A stretch of DNA of 24,967 nucleotides from Clostridiales bacterium (GCA_003525905.1 DQIA01000030.1:1-24967); one strand, 5' to 3'; shown: positions 1 through 7,561, numbered from the stretch's first letter. Made by a program: numbers and translations. Notes: generated by a model not told the origin, from the letters alone.

Positions 1-23
1 GGCATGGCCGGACCGGCCATGCC
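1..23 (-). terminator. Probable terminator hairpin of the TSCPD gene
   Basis: A perfect 10-bp inverted repeat (1-10 with 14-23, three-base loop) lies 17 bases beyond the stop codon of the minus-strand TSCPD gene. The T-run expected on the minus strand would fall outside the window, so it cannot be confirmed. A hairpin of this strength right after a stop codon fits an intrinsic terminator, possibly shared with a convergent gene to the left. Confidence 0.5.
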
Positions 24-40
24 GCTGCTGGTATTTTCTG

Positions 41-298
41 TTATCCGTTCTGCTGCTCCTTGGCGGCCAGCAGCGCCTTGGCGAGCTGGTCCGGGCAGGA
101 CGTGGGCTTCGAGCCGCAGCGGATGCCCTGCAGGCGGGAGATCAGCTCATCGACATCCATACCCTCGGCCAGCCGGGCGACGCCCTGCGTGTTGCCGCTG
201 CAGCCGCCGATAAAACGGACGTTCGAGACCTTATTGCCGTCCAGCTCCAGCAGGATCTGGCGCGAGCAGACGCCGTGCGGCGTATAAGTAAATTCCAT
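41..298 (-). CDS. TSCPD domain-containing protein (TIGR03905 type), function unknown
   Basis: This 85-residue protein carries the signature TSCPDQLAKAL near its C-terminus (about residues 66-76) and the cysteines and glycines typical of the small TSCPD family (GVCSRQI near the N-terminus, GGCSGNTQGV in the middle). In this family the domain occurs alone or at the end of adenosylcobalamin-dependent ribonucleotide reductases. The stand-alone version has no settled function; the conserved cysteines suggest metal or redox chemistry, which is inference. The ATG start has a good ribosome binding site (AAAGGAG about 8 bases upstream on the minus strand). A sigma-A promoter lies just upstream and a hairpin follows the stop, so it looks monocistronic. 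It is divergent from tepA. The family call is firm; the role is not known. Confidence 0.9.
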   Translation of the reverse strand: MEFTYTPHGVCSRQILLELDGNKVSNVRFIGGCSGNTQGVARLAEGMDVDELISRLQGIRCGSKPTSCPDQLAKALLAAKEQQNG

Positions 299-328
299 GG
301 TGATTGCTCCTTTGCTTCATTTTAGACT

Positions 329-356
329 AGTATAACATTTTTTCGTGTTTTTTCAA
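329..356 (-). promoter_or_regulatory. Sigma-A promoter for the TSCPD gene
   Basis: Reading the minus strand, TTGAAA (351-356) is followed after 16 bases by TATACT (329-334). A TG dinucleotide one base before the -10 makes it an extended -10 promoter. It lies about 30 bases upstream of the start codon. The surrounding A/T-rich stretch contrasts with the GC-rich genes on both sides. No equally good promoter is visible for tepA: the best candidate is TTGAAT at 362-367 with CATACT at 387-392, and its 19-base spacer is poor. Confidence 0.65.
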
Positions 357-421
357 GCACTTTGAATGATTTGCCTCCCGTTCCACCATACTAAGGAGCA
401 GAAAAAACAGGGAGGAACGGC

Positions 422-1099
422 ATGGACGAAACACAGAGCAGGGCGCAGGAGCGGCTGGAGGAGCTTGGTGCGGGGCTGACGCAGACGAAGCGCGGCAATA
501 TCTATACCCTGACGATCATCGGGCAGATCGAGGGCCATCAGGCACAGCCCGAGACGATCAAAACAACAAAATACGAGCATGTGCTGCCGCTGCTGGCCAC
601 GATCGAGGAGAGCGAGGACATCGACGGCCTGCTGCTCCTGCTCAACACCGTGGGCGGCGACATCGAGGCGGGACTTGCCATTGCGGAGCTGATCGCCGGG
701 ATGCGGAAGCCATCCGTGTCGCTCGTGCTGGGCGGCGGGCACTCCATCGGCATCCCGTTGGCCGTTTCGGCCAAGAAGAGCATGATCGTCCCGACGGCCA
801 GCATGATGATCCACCCTGTGCGCATGAGCGGCGTCGTGGTCGGCGCACCGGCGACCTATCACTATTTTCAGCGCATTCAGGAGCAGATCACGGACTTTGT
901 CACGGCGAATTCCCGCATCACGCGCGAGCAGTTCTCGAACTATATGATGGCGACCGGGCAGATCGCCACGGACGTCGGTACGATCGTCTATGGGCGTGAG
1001 GCCGTAGAAAGCGGCCTCATTGACCGTCTGGGCGGCCTGCACGACGCCCTGGAGTGTCTGCACCGGATGATCTCCCGAAAACAGGGAAACAAGGGATAG
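422..1099 (+). CDS. tepA: ClpP-fold serine protease, TepA (translocation-enhancing protein) family
   Basis: This 225-residue protein has the ClpP/crotonase-like serine protease fold. The nucleophile is in GGGHSIG (Ser about 108) and the catalytic histidine in MMIHPV (His about 131), the same order as ClpP. The N-terminal 25 residues are charged and there is no signal peptide. In Bacillus subtilis the orthologue (tepA/ymfB) lies directly beside spoIIIE, and here only one gene separates it from spoIIIE, which supports TepA over housekeeping ClpP. TepA-type proteins are cytoplasmic or membrane-associated peptidases linked to protein export and signal-peptide degradation; substrates here are unknown. 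The ATG at 422 has GGAGG about 7 bases upstream. The family is certain; the symbol rests on motif and neighbourhood. Confidence 0.88.
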   Translation: MDETQSRAQERLEELGAGLTQTKRGNIYTLTIIGQIEGHQAQPETIKTTKYEHVLPLLATIEESEDIDGLLLLLNTVGGDIEAGLAIAELIAGMRKPSVSLVLGGGHSIGIPLAVSAKKSMIVPTASMMIHPVRMSGVVVGAPATYHYFQRIQEQITDFVTANSRITREQFSNYMMATGQIATDVGTIVYGREAVESGLIDRLGGLHDALECLHRMISRKQGNKG

Positions 1100-1116
1100 C
1101 AATTTTAACATTCCTG

Positions 1117-1125
1117 TGCTATAAT
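1117..1125 (+). promoter_or_regulatory. Extended -10 promoter ahead of the UppP-like gene
   Basis: A perfect TATAAT (1120-1125) is preceded by TG plus one base (1117-1119), the extended -10 pattern of sigma-A promoters that tolerate a weak -35. The hexamer at the -35 distance (1097-1102, TAGCAA) is poor. It sits in the 60-base gap between tepA and the UppP-like gene. It would start a transcript about 30 bases before the TTG codon at 1160, probably covering spoIIIE as well. Confidence 0.6.
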
Positions 1126-1159
1126 AATCTTCAAAGCAAAATTACAGGAGATTCTTGGT

Positions 1160-1987
1160 TTGAAGATTTGGGAAGCATTGATCTATGGCCTTGTCGCGGG
1201 GCTGACCGGCCTGCTGCCGGTCTCGTTCAGCGGGCATGCGGCCGTGCTGCAGGACGCATTCGCGCTCTCGCCGCTCACGCAGGGCGGGGGACTGTACGTC
1301 CGGGCGGCCATCACGCTCGGGCTCAGCGCTGCGCTCGTGCTGGCTTTCCCCGGAGAGCTGCAGCTGACCTGCGGGGAGCTTGCGCGCCGCCCGCAGCGCG
1401 GAAAACGCGCCCGGCAGCCGTCTCCACGCCGCCGCGCCGTCCTGATGGGCCTGCTTGCTCTCCCGATCGGTCTGCTGAGCCTGATCTGGTGCGCAGCGGC
1501 AGAGCGCATCACGCGCCTGTCGCTCATCGCCGCGTTCTTCTGCCTGAACGGCCTTATCCTGTTTGCTGCGGGACGGCCCGGCGGACAGAAGGATGCCCGC
1601 GCGCTCATGCTCCCGGATGCGCTGCTGGCAGGCGCGACCCGTCTGGCCGCCGTGCTGCCCGGCCTGTCGCCGCTCGGCCTGACGCTGGCTGTCTGCCGTC
1701 TGCGAGACCTGCGGACGGATTTCGCCCTGCGCTTTACGGCGATGCTGACGCTCGGCTTTTCGCTGTGTGAATTCGTCTACCGCCTGCTGCGTGCAGTCAT
1801 TGTGGGGACGTTTTCTGCGTCGCTGTGGCTGCCGATGCTCGTCGCGCTCGTCGCCTCGACCGTGGCCGGATATTTTGCCCTGCAGTATCTCAAATATCTG
1901 CTGCACCGGGAAAAGCTGCGTGTTTTTTCCTATTATTGTTGGGATGCAGCCGTTATCGCGCTGATCCTGGCGCTTATCAATGCCTGA
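1160..1987 (+). CDS. UppP/BacA-family membrane protein lacking catalytic residues
   Basis: This 275-residue, strongly hydrophobic protein aligns with undecaprenyl-diphosphate phosphatase along its length. The N-terminal signature appears as AGLTGLLPVSFSGH (residues 13-26) where active UppP has EGLTEFLPxSSTGH. The second signature appears as LPGLSPLG (166-173) where active enzymes have PGxSRSG. Both acidic residues of the first motif and the arginine of the second, needed for phosphatase activity, are therefore replaced (Ala13, Gly17, Pro171), while the serine and histidine of SGH remain. The C-terminal end with LKYLLHREKLRVF is also family-like. It may bind undecaprenyl phosphate without hydrolysing it, but that is inference. 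The TTG start has CAGGAG at 1145-1150. It ends 13 bases before spoIIIE and is likely co-transcribed with it. A basic loop (about residues 75-92) interrupts the membrane segments. Confidence 0.8.
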   Translation: MKIWEALIYGLVAGLTGLLPVSFSGHAAVLQDAFALSPLTQGGGLYVRAAITLGLSAALVLAFPGELQLTCGELARRPQRGKRARQPSPRRRAVLMGLLALPIGLLSLIWCAAAERITRLSLIAAFFCLNGLILFAAGRPGGQKDARALMLPDALLAGATRLAAVLPGLSPLGLTLAVCRLRDLRTDFALRFTAMLTLGFSLCEFVYRLLRAVIVGTFSASLWLPMLVALVASTVAGYFALQYLKYLLHREKLRVFSYYCWDAAVIALILALINA

Positions 1988-2000
1988 ACGGAGGGGAATC

Positions 2001-4604
2001 ATGGCAAGGAAATCGCAACCCGTTAAAAAGCCGACTGCAAAGCAGACCGCCGCGCAGAAGCGCCAGACGCAGAACCGCCGCGAGATCTGGGCGCTCGTCT
2101 GCATTTTTCTGGCGATCTTCTCCATCATCTGCTGTTTCAATACCACGGCCTTTCTGATCAGGCCGTTCGCGTCGCTCATCGCGGGCCTGTTCGGGCAGGC
2201 GGGACGCTACATACTGCCGCTGGCCCTCATCGCCACGGTCGTCATCCTGTTTACGAGCCGCGGCAAGCCGGTGCGCCTGCGCATCGTCAGCGTGTTCACG
2301 CTCATTCTGACCGTCTCGGCAGTGTATCATCTCATTCAGGGTGAGGCTCTTGCGTGGGAGTGGAAGGTCGTGCCCGCACTGTTCAAGGGCGGCATTGCCG
2401 GAACGACGGGCGGCCTGCTGGGCGGTCTGCTGGCCATGCTGCTGAAGACGGGAATCACCGTCGTCGGCGCGTATATCGTCCTGATCCTCGTGATGCTCGT
2501 GCAGATCATCACCATCATGAATATGACGGTCAACAGCATCATTACGGCCATCAAAAACCGCCCGCGCCTGCAGAAGCCCGACGAGGAGCCGGAGCCCGAG
2601 CAGGATACGGCCGAACGCATCGTCAACCATGTGGCCAACCGCCATATCGCCCGCGTGGAAAAGCGCCGTGCGGCGGAATTTGACCTGCCCGTGGACGATC
2701 CCCCGCTGGAAAAGGCGGAAAAGCGGAAGAAAAAGTCCCGCGTTCCCTCGCCGGATGAATATTTGGAAAAGCAGCAGGAGGAGCGCCCGGCTGCGAGACC
2801 GGTCTCTGTGACCTGTGACGATGTCCCGGAGGAGCCGCTTCACGCGGCAGAGCATCCCGTGACGGTCGTACCGGAGGCTGCGCTCCCGGAGAAGCCTGCT
2901 CCTGAGCCTGCTTTTGAGCCGGTCCCGGTGCAGGAGCTTCCGGAGGAGCCGGAGGACCGGCCGGAGCCCGCCGCGGAGCAGGAGCCTGCCGCGCCGTGGG
3001 ACGAAGCGCCCGCGCCGCAGTACGATGAGCCGGCGGTCCGTCCTGCGCCTGCAAAGCAGGAGGACGCAGAGGAACTTGTCATCCCGCAGCCGGAGCAGTC
3101 CGGGCAGGCCGAGTATGTTTTCCCGCCGGTCTCCCTGCTGACGCCGCGCCGTGAGGGCAGCGTGGACGCCACGTCCGAGATGCGCGAGAATTCCCAGCGC
3201 CTTGCCGACACGCTCAAGAGCTTCGGCATCGAGCCGCACATCGTCGACGTCATCCGCGGCCCGTCCGTCACGCGCTACGAGCTGGAGCTGGACCGCGGCG
3301 TAAAGCTCTCGAAGATCACGAATCTGGCCGACGACATCGCGCTGGCGCTTGGAGCAGCCGGTGTGCGCATTTCGGCCATTCCCGATAAGGTCTCCGTCGT
3401 TGGCATTGAGGTGCCGAACAAGATCGTCAACACCGTCTACGCCCGTGAGGTCATCGATTCTCCGGCCTTCCGCAGCAGCAAGTCCAAAATTTCGTTCGCC
3501 GTCGGCAAGGACATCAGCGGCAACTGCATCGTCGGCGACATCGCCAAGCTGCCGCACATGCTCATCGCCGGTACGACCGGCTCCGGCAAGTCCGTGTGCA
3601 TGAACACGCTCATCGTCTCGCTGCTGTATAAGGCCAAGCCGGATGAGGTGCGCCTCATCATGGTCGACCCGAAAATGGTCGAGCTCGGCGTGTATAACGG
3701 CATTCCGCAGCTGCTCATCCCGGTCGTCACCGATCCGAAGAAGGCCGCAGGCGCCCTGCAGTGGACCGTAACGGAAATGATGCGCCGCTACCGCCTGATG
3801 TCCGAGGAGGGCGTGCGCGACCTCGACTCCTATAACAAGGCAATCGCAGGCGACCCGGAGCGGCAGAAGCTGCCGCAGATCGTCGTTGTGATCGACGAGC
3901 TGGCCGACCTCATGCTCGTGGCCGCCAAGGAGGTCGAGGAGTCGATCTGCCGTATCGCGCAGATGGGCCGCGCCTCCGGCATCCACCTCGTCATTGCCAC
4001 CCAGCGTCCGTCCGCGGACGTCATCACCGGCCTGATGAAGGCCAATATCCCGTCGCGCATTGCCTTTGCGGTCTCGTCCGCCATGGAATCGCGCATCATT
4101 CTCGACACGCCGGGTGCGGAAAAGCTCGTCGGCAAGGGCGATATGCTCTTTGCTCCGCTCGGACAGGGCAAGCCGAAGCGCGTGCAGGGCTGCTTCATCT
4201 CGGATGAAGAGGTGCAGGCCGTCGTGAATGCGGTCAAGGCCCAGTCGCAGAGCGACTACTCCGCCGAGGTCATGGAGCAGATCGAACGGCGCGCCGAGCA
4301 GAGCGGCAAGCCCGACAGCGGCGCAGCCGCGCAGGACACCGGCGAGGGCGACGAGCTGCTCCCAGCGGCGGTCGACGTTATTCTGGAGACGGGGCAGGCC
4401 TCCGTTTCGTTCCTGCAGCGCAGGCTGAAGCTCGGCTATGCCCGTGCGGCCCGCATCGTGGACGAGATGGAGGAACGCGGCATCATCGGCCCGTATGAGG
4501 GCGCAAAGCCGCGCCAGCTCCTCATCACCCGCGAGCAGTGGGAGCAGATGCAGAACGGCACCTATGCCCCGCCCGCGCCGCCCGTCGAGGACGAGCTTCC
4601 CTGA
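2001..4604 (+). CDS. spoIIIE: DNA translocase SpoIIIE/FtsK
   Basis: This 867-residue septal DNA pump moves chromosomal DNA through the division or sporulation septum. It has about four N-terminal membrane segments (residues 28-175) and a long proline/glutamate-rich linker (about 195-370). The motor follows: Walker A GTTGSGKS (524-531), DPKMVELGVYNGIP, and Walker B VVIDELADLM with Asp632 and Glu633. At the C-terminus is the winged-helix gamma domain that reads KOPS/SRS sequences (about 790-850, ending KPRQLLITREQW). The family is usually 750-900 residues. I chose the ATG at 2001, with GGAGGGG about 5 bases upstream, over an in-frame ATG at 1980 that overlaps the previous gene and lacks a ribosome binding site. 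Proximity to tepA, as in Bacillus, favours the SpoIIIE orthologue. Some Clostridia carry more than one FtsK-type protein, so a division role is equally possible. Confidence 0.95.
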   Translation: MARKSQPVKKPTAKQTAAQKRQTQNRREIWALVCIFLAIFSIICCFNTTAFLIRPFASLIAGLFGQAGRYILPLALIATVVILFTSRGKPVRLRIVSVFTLILTVSAVYHLIQGEALAWEWKVVPALFKGGIAGTTGGLLGGLLAMLLKTGITVVGAYIVLILVMLVQIITIMNMTVNSIITAIKNRPRLQKPDEEPEPEQDTAERIVNHVANRHIARVEKRRAAEFDLPVDDPPLEKAEKRKKKSRVPSPDEYLEKQQEERPAARPVSVTCDDVPEEPLHAAEHPVTVVPEAALPEKPAPEPAFEPVPVQELPEEPEDRPEPAAEQEPAAPWDEAPAPQYDEPAVRPAPAKQEDAEELVIPQPEQSGQAEYVFPPVSLLTPRREGSVDATSEMRENSQRLADTLKSFGIEPHIVDVIRGPSVTRYELELDRGVKLSKITNLADDIALALGAAGVRISAIPDKVSVVGIEVPNKIVNTVYAREVIDSPAFRSSKSKISFAVGKDISGNCIVGDIAKLPHMLIAGTTGSGKSVCMNTLIVSLLYKAKPDEVRLIMVDPKMVELGVYNGIPQLLIPVVTDPKKAAGALQWTVTEMMRRYRLMSEEGVRDLDSYNKAIAGDPERQKLPQIVVVIDELADLMLVAAKEVEESICRIAQMGRASGIHLVIATQRPSADVITGLMKANIPSRIAFAVSSAMESRIILDTPGAEKLVGKGDMLFAPLGQGKPKRVQGCFISDEEVQAVVNAVKAQSQSDYSAEVMEQIERRAEQSGKPDSGAAAQDTGEGDELLPAAVDVILETGQASVSFLQRRLKLGYARAARIVDEMEERGIIGPYEGAKPRQLLITREQWEQMQNGTYAPPAPPVEDELP

Positions 4605-4703
4605 TCTGCTTGTATGCCGGGCCGTGGCAAGGCGCGCCCCGGCTGCAAAATAAATGTTTGCGTTGCATCCGGGTCGTCCGGAGCGACAGCAGGAGGTATT
4701 CCC

Positions 4704-5306
4704 TTGAATCATCAGAAAATCAACCGTATGGTCGGCATTGCCGTCCTGGCCGCGCTCGTCGTGGTGCTGCAGCTTCTCAGCAGTGTCATCAAGATCGGCA
4801 CGGTCTCCATCACGCTGACGCTGATCCCCATCGTGGTCGGCGCAGCCTTCTACGGCCCGGGAGCGGGCGCGATCCTCGGCACGGTGTTCGGCCTTGTTGT
4901 CTACATCAACTCCGCTACCGGTGCGGATTACGGCGGAAACATGGTTTTCCTTGCCAATCCGTTTCTCTGCGCCGTCGTCTGCATCGGCAAGGGCACGCTG
5001 TCCGGCTGGTGCGCCGGCCTTGTCTACCGGCTCGTCGCCCGGAAGGATGCCGCGCTTGGCCGCAATGCCGTCGCCGTTTTGCTGGCTGCCATCACCGCGC
5101 CGGTCGTGAACACGGGTGTGTTCCTGCTCGGCATGGTGCTGTTCTTCCAGGAGACGCTCCGTGCATGGGCCGCAGGCTCCGCGCTGCTGACGTATGTGCT
5201 CTTCACCCTGACGGGTGTGAACTTCCTCGTCGAGCTCGGCCTCAATCTTGTGCTGAGCCCGGCCGTTTCGACGCTCATCCGCGCCATCCGCAAGACGCAC
5301 AATTAA
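4704..5306 (+). CDS. ECF transporter S component (vitamin uptake)
   Basis: This is a 200-residue integral membrane protein with about six hydrophobic segments, the size and pattern of the substrate-binding S component of energy-coupling factor transporters. The stretch SITLTLIPIVVGAAFYGPGAG and the following GTVFGLVVY are typical of this superfamily. Partner EcfA/A'/T subunits are not in the window, so it would belong to the group that shares a common ECF module. The substrate cannot be read from sequence; riboflavin, pantothenate and other B vitamins are all possible. No recognised riboswitch is visible in the 99 bases upstream. The TTG at 4704 follows an excellent AGGAGG (4691-4696). In-frame codons further upstream back to 4614 encode a hydrophilic, GC-biased stretch without a ribosome binding site, so I excluded them. 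Confidence 0.85.
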   Translation: MNHQKINRMVGIAVLAALVVVLQLLSSVIKIGTVSITLTLIPIVVGAAFYGPGAGAILGTVFGLVVYINSATGADYGGNMVFLANPFLCAVVCIGKGTLSGWCAGLVYRLVARKDAALGRNAVAVLLAAITAPVVNTGVFLLGMVLFFQETLRAWAAGSALLTYVLFTLTGVNFLVELGLNLVLSPAVSTLIRAIRKTHN

Positions 5307-5309
5307 GTT

Positions 5310-5472
5310 AGAAACCTCTGAATAAATCGGCTTCGGTGGATGCCGGATCTTTTTCGCTGATCCATCTGTTCGGGAAACTTGAAATACACAAAGTATTCCT
5401 GCGTTTCCCAAACATCGGCTTAGCAAAAAATCTCTCACCATCCACTCTTGCAGATTTCATTCAGATGTTTCT
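5310..5472. repeat. Roughly 165-bp imperfect inverted-repeat element (MITE-like or structured RNA)
   Basis: The outer arms 5310-5328 and 5453-5472 are complementary over 19 bases with one mismatch and one bulged base. Nested inside are GTGGATG (5336-5342) with CATCCAC (5439-5445), GGATC (5345-5349) with GATCC (5359-5363), and GGGAAAC (5372-5378) with GTTTCCC (5403-5409). Within the last stem AATAC (5383-5387) pairs with GTATT (5393-5397). No gene lies within it, and its base composition is more A/T-rich than its neighbours. Terminal inverted repeats around a short non-coding core fit a miniature inverted-repeat transposable element. Flanking TTAG (left) and TCAG (right) could be an eroded target duplication. 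The nested stems could equally be a structured RNA. Confidence 0.6.
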
Positions 5473-5508
5473 CAGCTCCGATCATCGGTTCTTCCTTGCA
5501 CGAACCTT

Positions 5509-5541
5509 GCCGCCCCGGTTTTCCGGGGCGGCTTATTTTTT
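5509..5541 (+). terminator. Strong intrinsic terminator
   Basis: A 10-bp GC stem (5509-5518 with 5523-5532, loop TTTT) is followed by TTATTTTTTG. It separates the ECF gene from the spoIIIA operon. It lies 200 bases after the ECF stop codon, with the inverted-repeat element in between, as if that element had been inserted between gene and terminator. Confidence 0.9.
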
Positions 5542-5571
5542 GTCCTACCATCTGCACCGGACGCATAGAGT
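5542..5571 (+). promoter_or_regulatory. Candidate sigma-E promoter of the spoIIIA operon
   Basis: CATAGAGT (5564-5571) matches the sigma-E -10 consensus CATACANT at all but one defined position. GTCCTACC (5542-5549) resembles the -35 GTCATATT at five of eight positions, with exactly 14 bases between. It lies just after the upstream terminator and about 15-20 bases before the spoIIIAA ribosome binding site. In Bacillus spoIIIA is transcribed by sigma-E in the mother cell. The weak -35 keeps confidence moderate. Confidence 0.42.
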
Positions 5572-5591
5572 AAGGGCAGGAGGGGACGAGC

Positions 5592-6467
5592 ATGACGGAA
5601 GAAGTGAGACAGGCCCTGCGCATCTGCCCGCCCGGGCTGCGGCAGGCCATTGACCGGCTGCCGGATGCCGGGGCCATGGAGGAGCTGCGCCTGCGCTGCG
5701 GGCAGCCGCCTGCCTGCCGGATCGCGGGAAAGGAGCGGGCGCTGCCGCTTGCCCCTGTCACGCCGGAGCTGCTGCGCGGCATTCTGGAGCAGGCAACGCA
5801 GCGCTCGGCCTATGCCATGCAGGAAATGACCCGCTGCGGCTTTGTCACGCTGCCGGGCGGGCACCGGCTTGGCATCTGCGGAACGGCCGTCGTGCAGAAC
5901 GGCACGATCACGGCCCTGCGCGAGCCGTCTTCCCTGAACCTGCGCATCGCCCGCCAGCCGGACGGCATTGCCGACCGCCTGCGTGATGCGCTCTGGGCGC
6001 GGCCACAGTCCGTGCTCCTGTGCGGCGCGCCGGGCAGCGGCAAGACGACGCTGCTGCGCGACCTCATCCGGCAGCTCTCCGACCGGTTCGGCTGGCGCAT
6101 CTGCGTTGTGGACGAGCGGCTGGAGCTGGCGGCCTGTGCCTCCGGCGTGCCGCAATTCCGCCTTGGCGCGCACACGGACGTGCTGTCCGGTGCACCGAAG
6201 GCGGCGGGCATCGAGCTGCTGCTGCGCACGATGAATCCGGAGTGGATCGCCGTGGACGAGATCACGGCCGAGGCGGACATTGCTGCGATCCGGCGCGCGT
6301 CCTACTGCGGCGTGCGCTTTCTTGCCACGGCGCATGCGGCCGACCGGCGCGAGCTGGAGAGCCGCCCGCTGTACCGCGCGCTGCTGCAGGACGGCTTTTT
6401 CCGCATGGCGGCCTTTCTGCTGCCGGATCGTTCCGTGCGCATCGAAAGGGGGCTGGATCATGCTTAG
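5592..6467 (+). CDS. spoIIIAA: Stage III sporulation protein AA, secretion-type ATPase
   Basis: This 291-residue cytoplasmic ATPase is related to type II/IV secretion ATPases. It powers or assembles the SpoIIIA-SpoIIQ channel between mother cell and forespore. Walker A is GAPGSGKTT (residues 145-153), with VVDERLEL (about 172-179) after it and then a conserved TMNPEWIAVDEI segment. It has no membrane segment. The ATG at 5592 follows GGAGGGG (5578-5585 region). The stop overlaps the spoIIIAB start by 8 bases. It is the first gene of the complete eight-gene operon, in canonical order. Confidence 0.96.
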   Translation: MTEEVRQALRICPPGLRQAIDRLPDAGAMEELRLRCGQPPACRIAGKERALPLAPVTPELLRGILEQATQRSAYAMQEMTRCGFVTLPGGHRLGICGTAVVQNGTITALREPSSLNLRIARQPDGIADRLRDALWARPQSVLLCGAPGSGKTTLLRDLIRQLSDRFGWRICVVDERLELAACASGVPQFRLGAHTDVLSGAPKAAGIELLLRTMNPEWIAVDEITAEADIAAIRRASYCGVRFLATAHAADRRELESRPLYRALLQDGFFRMAAFLLPDRSVRIERGLDHA

Positions 6468-6969
6468 ACTGCTCGGGGGCGCGCTGGTGCTGCTGGCAAG
6501 CGGCAGCTTCGGCATCACGGCCGGGGTGCGGTATTACCGCGCGGCGCGCCATCTGCAGGCCTTCTGCCGCGCCGTAGAGCTGCTGCGCTGCGAGATCAAT
6601 TATTCCCTGCAGCCGCTGCCGGAGGTCTGCGCCCTCGTGGCGGACAGGCTGACGGGGCCGCCCGCCGCGTTTTTCCGCTGCTTTGCCGCGCAGCTCCGCG
6701 AGCCCGTCAGCCGGGACCGGGCCGCAGCCGCAGCCCTGGAGGCCGCGCGGGGCCTGCAGCTGCCGCAGGATGCGGTCATGGCGGTGCTGGAGCTGTGCAG
6801 CGCCCTCGGGCGCTATGATCTCGACGGGGAGAACCGTATGCTGGACCTGACGGCAAAGCGCCTGCAGGCGGCGCTGGCCCGCTGCGAGGCCGAAAAGCGC
6901 CCGCGCGCGAAGTGCTATGCCGCGCTGGGCCTCTGCACGGGGCTGGCGCTCCTGATCCTGGCGGTGTAG
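6460..6969 (+). CDS. spoIIIAB: Stage III sporulation protein AB
   Basis: This 169-residue protein has an N-terminal membrane segment (LGGALVLLASGSFGITAGV, about residues 5-23), a helical cytoplasmic domain and a C-terminal hydrophobic segment (about 152-168). That is the architecture of SpoIIIAB, a GspF-like inner-membrane component of the feeding-tube apparatus. Family residues such as LLRCEINYSLQPLPE are present. The ATG at 6460 lies inside the end of spoIIIAA behind AAAGGGGG. Codons upstream in frame (back to 6280) overlap spoIIIAA and are not used. The length matches the family norm of about 170. Confidence 0.93.
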   Translation: MLRLLGGALVLLASGSFGITAGVRYYRAARHLQAFCRAVELLRCEINYSLQPLPEVCALVADRLTGPPAAFFRCFAAQLREPVSRDRAAAAALEAARGLQLPQDAVMAVLELCSALGRYDLDGENRMLDLTAKRLQAALARCEAEKRPRAKCYAALGLCTGLALLILAV

Positions 6970-6972
6970 CCT

Positions 6973-7167
6973 ATGGATGTGCAGCTGATATTCAAGATCG
7001 CCGCCGTCGGCATCATCGTGACCATTCTGAATCAGGTCCTCGTGCGCTCGGGGCGCGAGGAGCAGGCGACCATGACGACGCTGGCCGGGCTCGTCGTGGT
7101 GCTGATGATCGTGGCGCAGAAGATCGCGCAGCTGTTCGACCTCGTGCAGTCGCTGTTCCGGTTTTAG
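6973..7167 (+). CDS. spoIIIAC: Stage III sporulation protein AC
   Basis: A 64-residue, two-helix membrane protein. The first helix (about 5-24, IFKIAAVGIIVTILNQVL) and second (about 37-58, TLAGLVVVLMIVAQKIAQLF) are joined by the polar SGREEQA loop characteristic of SpoIIIAC. It is part of the mother-cell membrane platform of the SpoIIIA channel. The ATG starts 3 bases after the spoIIIAB stop and there is no strong ribosome binding site, so translational coupling is likely. Confidence 0.94.
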   Translation: MDVQLIFKIAAVGIIVTILNQVLVRSGREEQATMTTLAGLVVVLMIVAQKIAQLFDLVQSLFRF

Positions 7168-7560
7168 ATGGACACGCTGCTGCAGGTGGCCGGGCTCGGG
7201 CTGATCGCCGTGCTGCTCGGGCTGGTCCTGAAAAAGGGGAACGGCGTACTGGCGCTGCTGCTGACGCTGGCCGCCTGCGCCGCCATGACTGTGAGCATCG
7301 TGCGTCTGGCAGAGCCGGTCGTATCGTTTCTGTCGGAGCTTCGCCAGCTGGCAGGACTGGAGCCTGCACTGCTGCAGCCGTTGCTGCGTACGGTCGGCAT
7401 CGGCCTTCTGACGCAGCTGACGGCTTCGGTCTGCGCCGATGCGGGCGAGAGCGCCGTGGCGCGGCTCATTGAGCTGTGCGGGAGCGTGCTCGGCATTTAC
7501 ACGGCCCTGCCGCTGCTGGAGGCCGTGCTGTCGCTGCTGCGGACTATGCTGGAGGGATGA
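7168..7560 (+). CDS. spoIIIAD: Stage III sporulation protein AD
   Basis: A 130-residue membrane protein with about three hydrophobic segments (residues 4-20, 25-45 and 105-126). The amphipathic middle contains FLSELRQLAGLEPALLQPLLRTVGIG, a layout seen across SpoIIIAD proteins. It begins on the base after the spoIIIAC stop, so its translation is probably coupled. With SpoIIIAC and SpoIIIAE it forms the export-apparatus-like part of the sporulation channel. Confidence 0.94.
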   Translation: MDTLLQVAGLGLIAVLLGLVLKKGNGVLALLLTLAACAAMTVSIVRLAEPVVSFLSELRQLAGLEPALLQPLLRTVGIGLLTQLTASVCADAGESAVARLIELCGSVLGIYTALPLLEAVLSLLRTMLEG

Positions 7561-7561
7561 T

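Noticed and set aside
4605..4703. A vitamin riboswitch ahead of the ECF S component
   Set aside because: The 99 bases show only short GC-rich complementarity (such as GCCGGG with CCCGGC) and none of the conserved cores of FMN, TPP, cobalamin or folate riboswitches.
1977..5441. An 1154-codon open frame on the minus strand opposite spoIIIE and the ECF gene
   Set aside because: It is a GC-rich antisense shadow of strongly supported genes, its product is arginine/histidine/aspartate-rich with no recognisable domain, and it runs through the inverted-repeat element.
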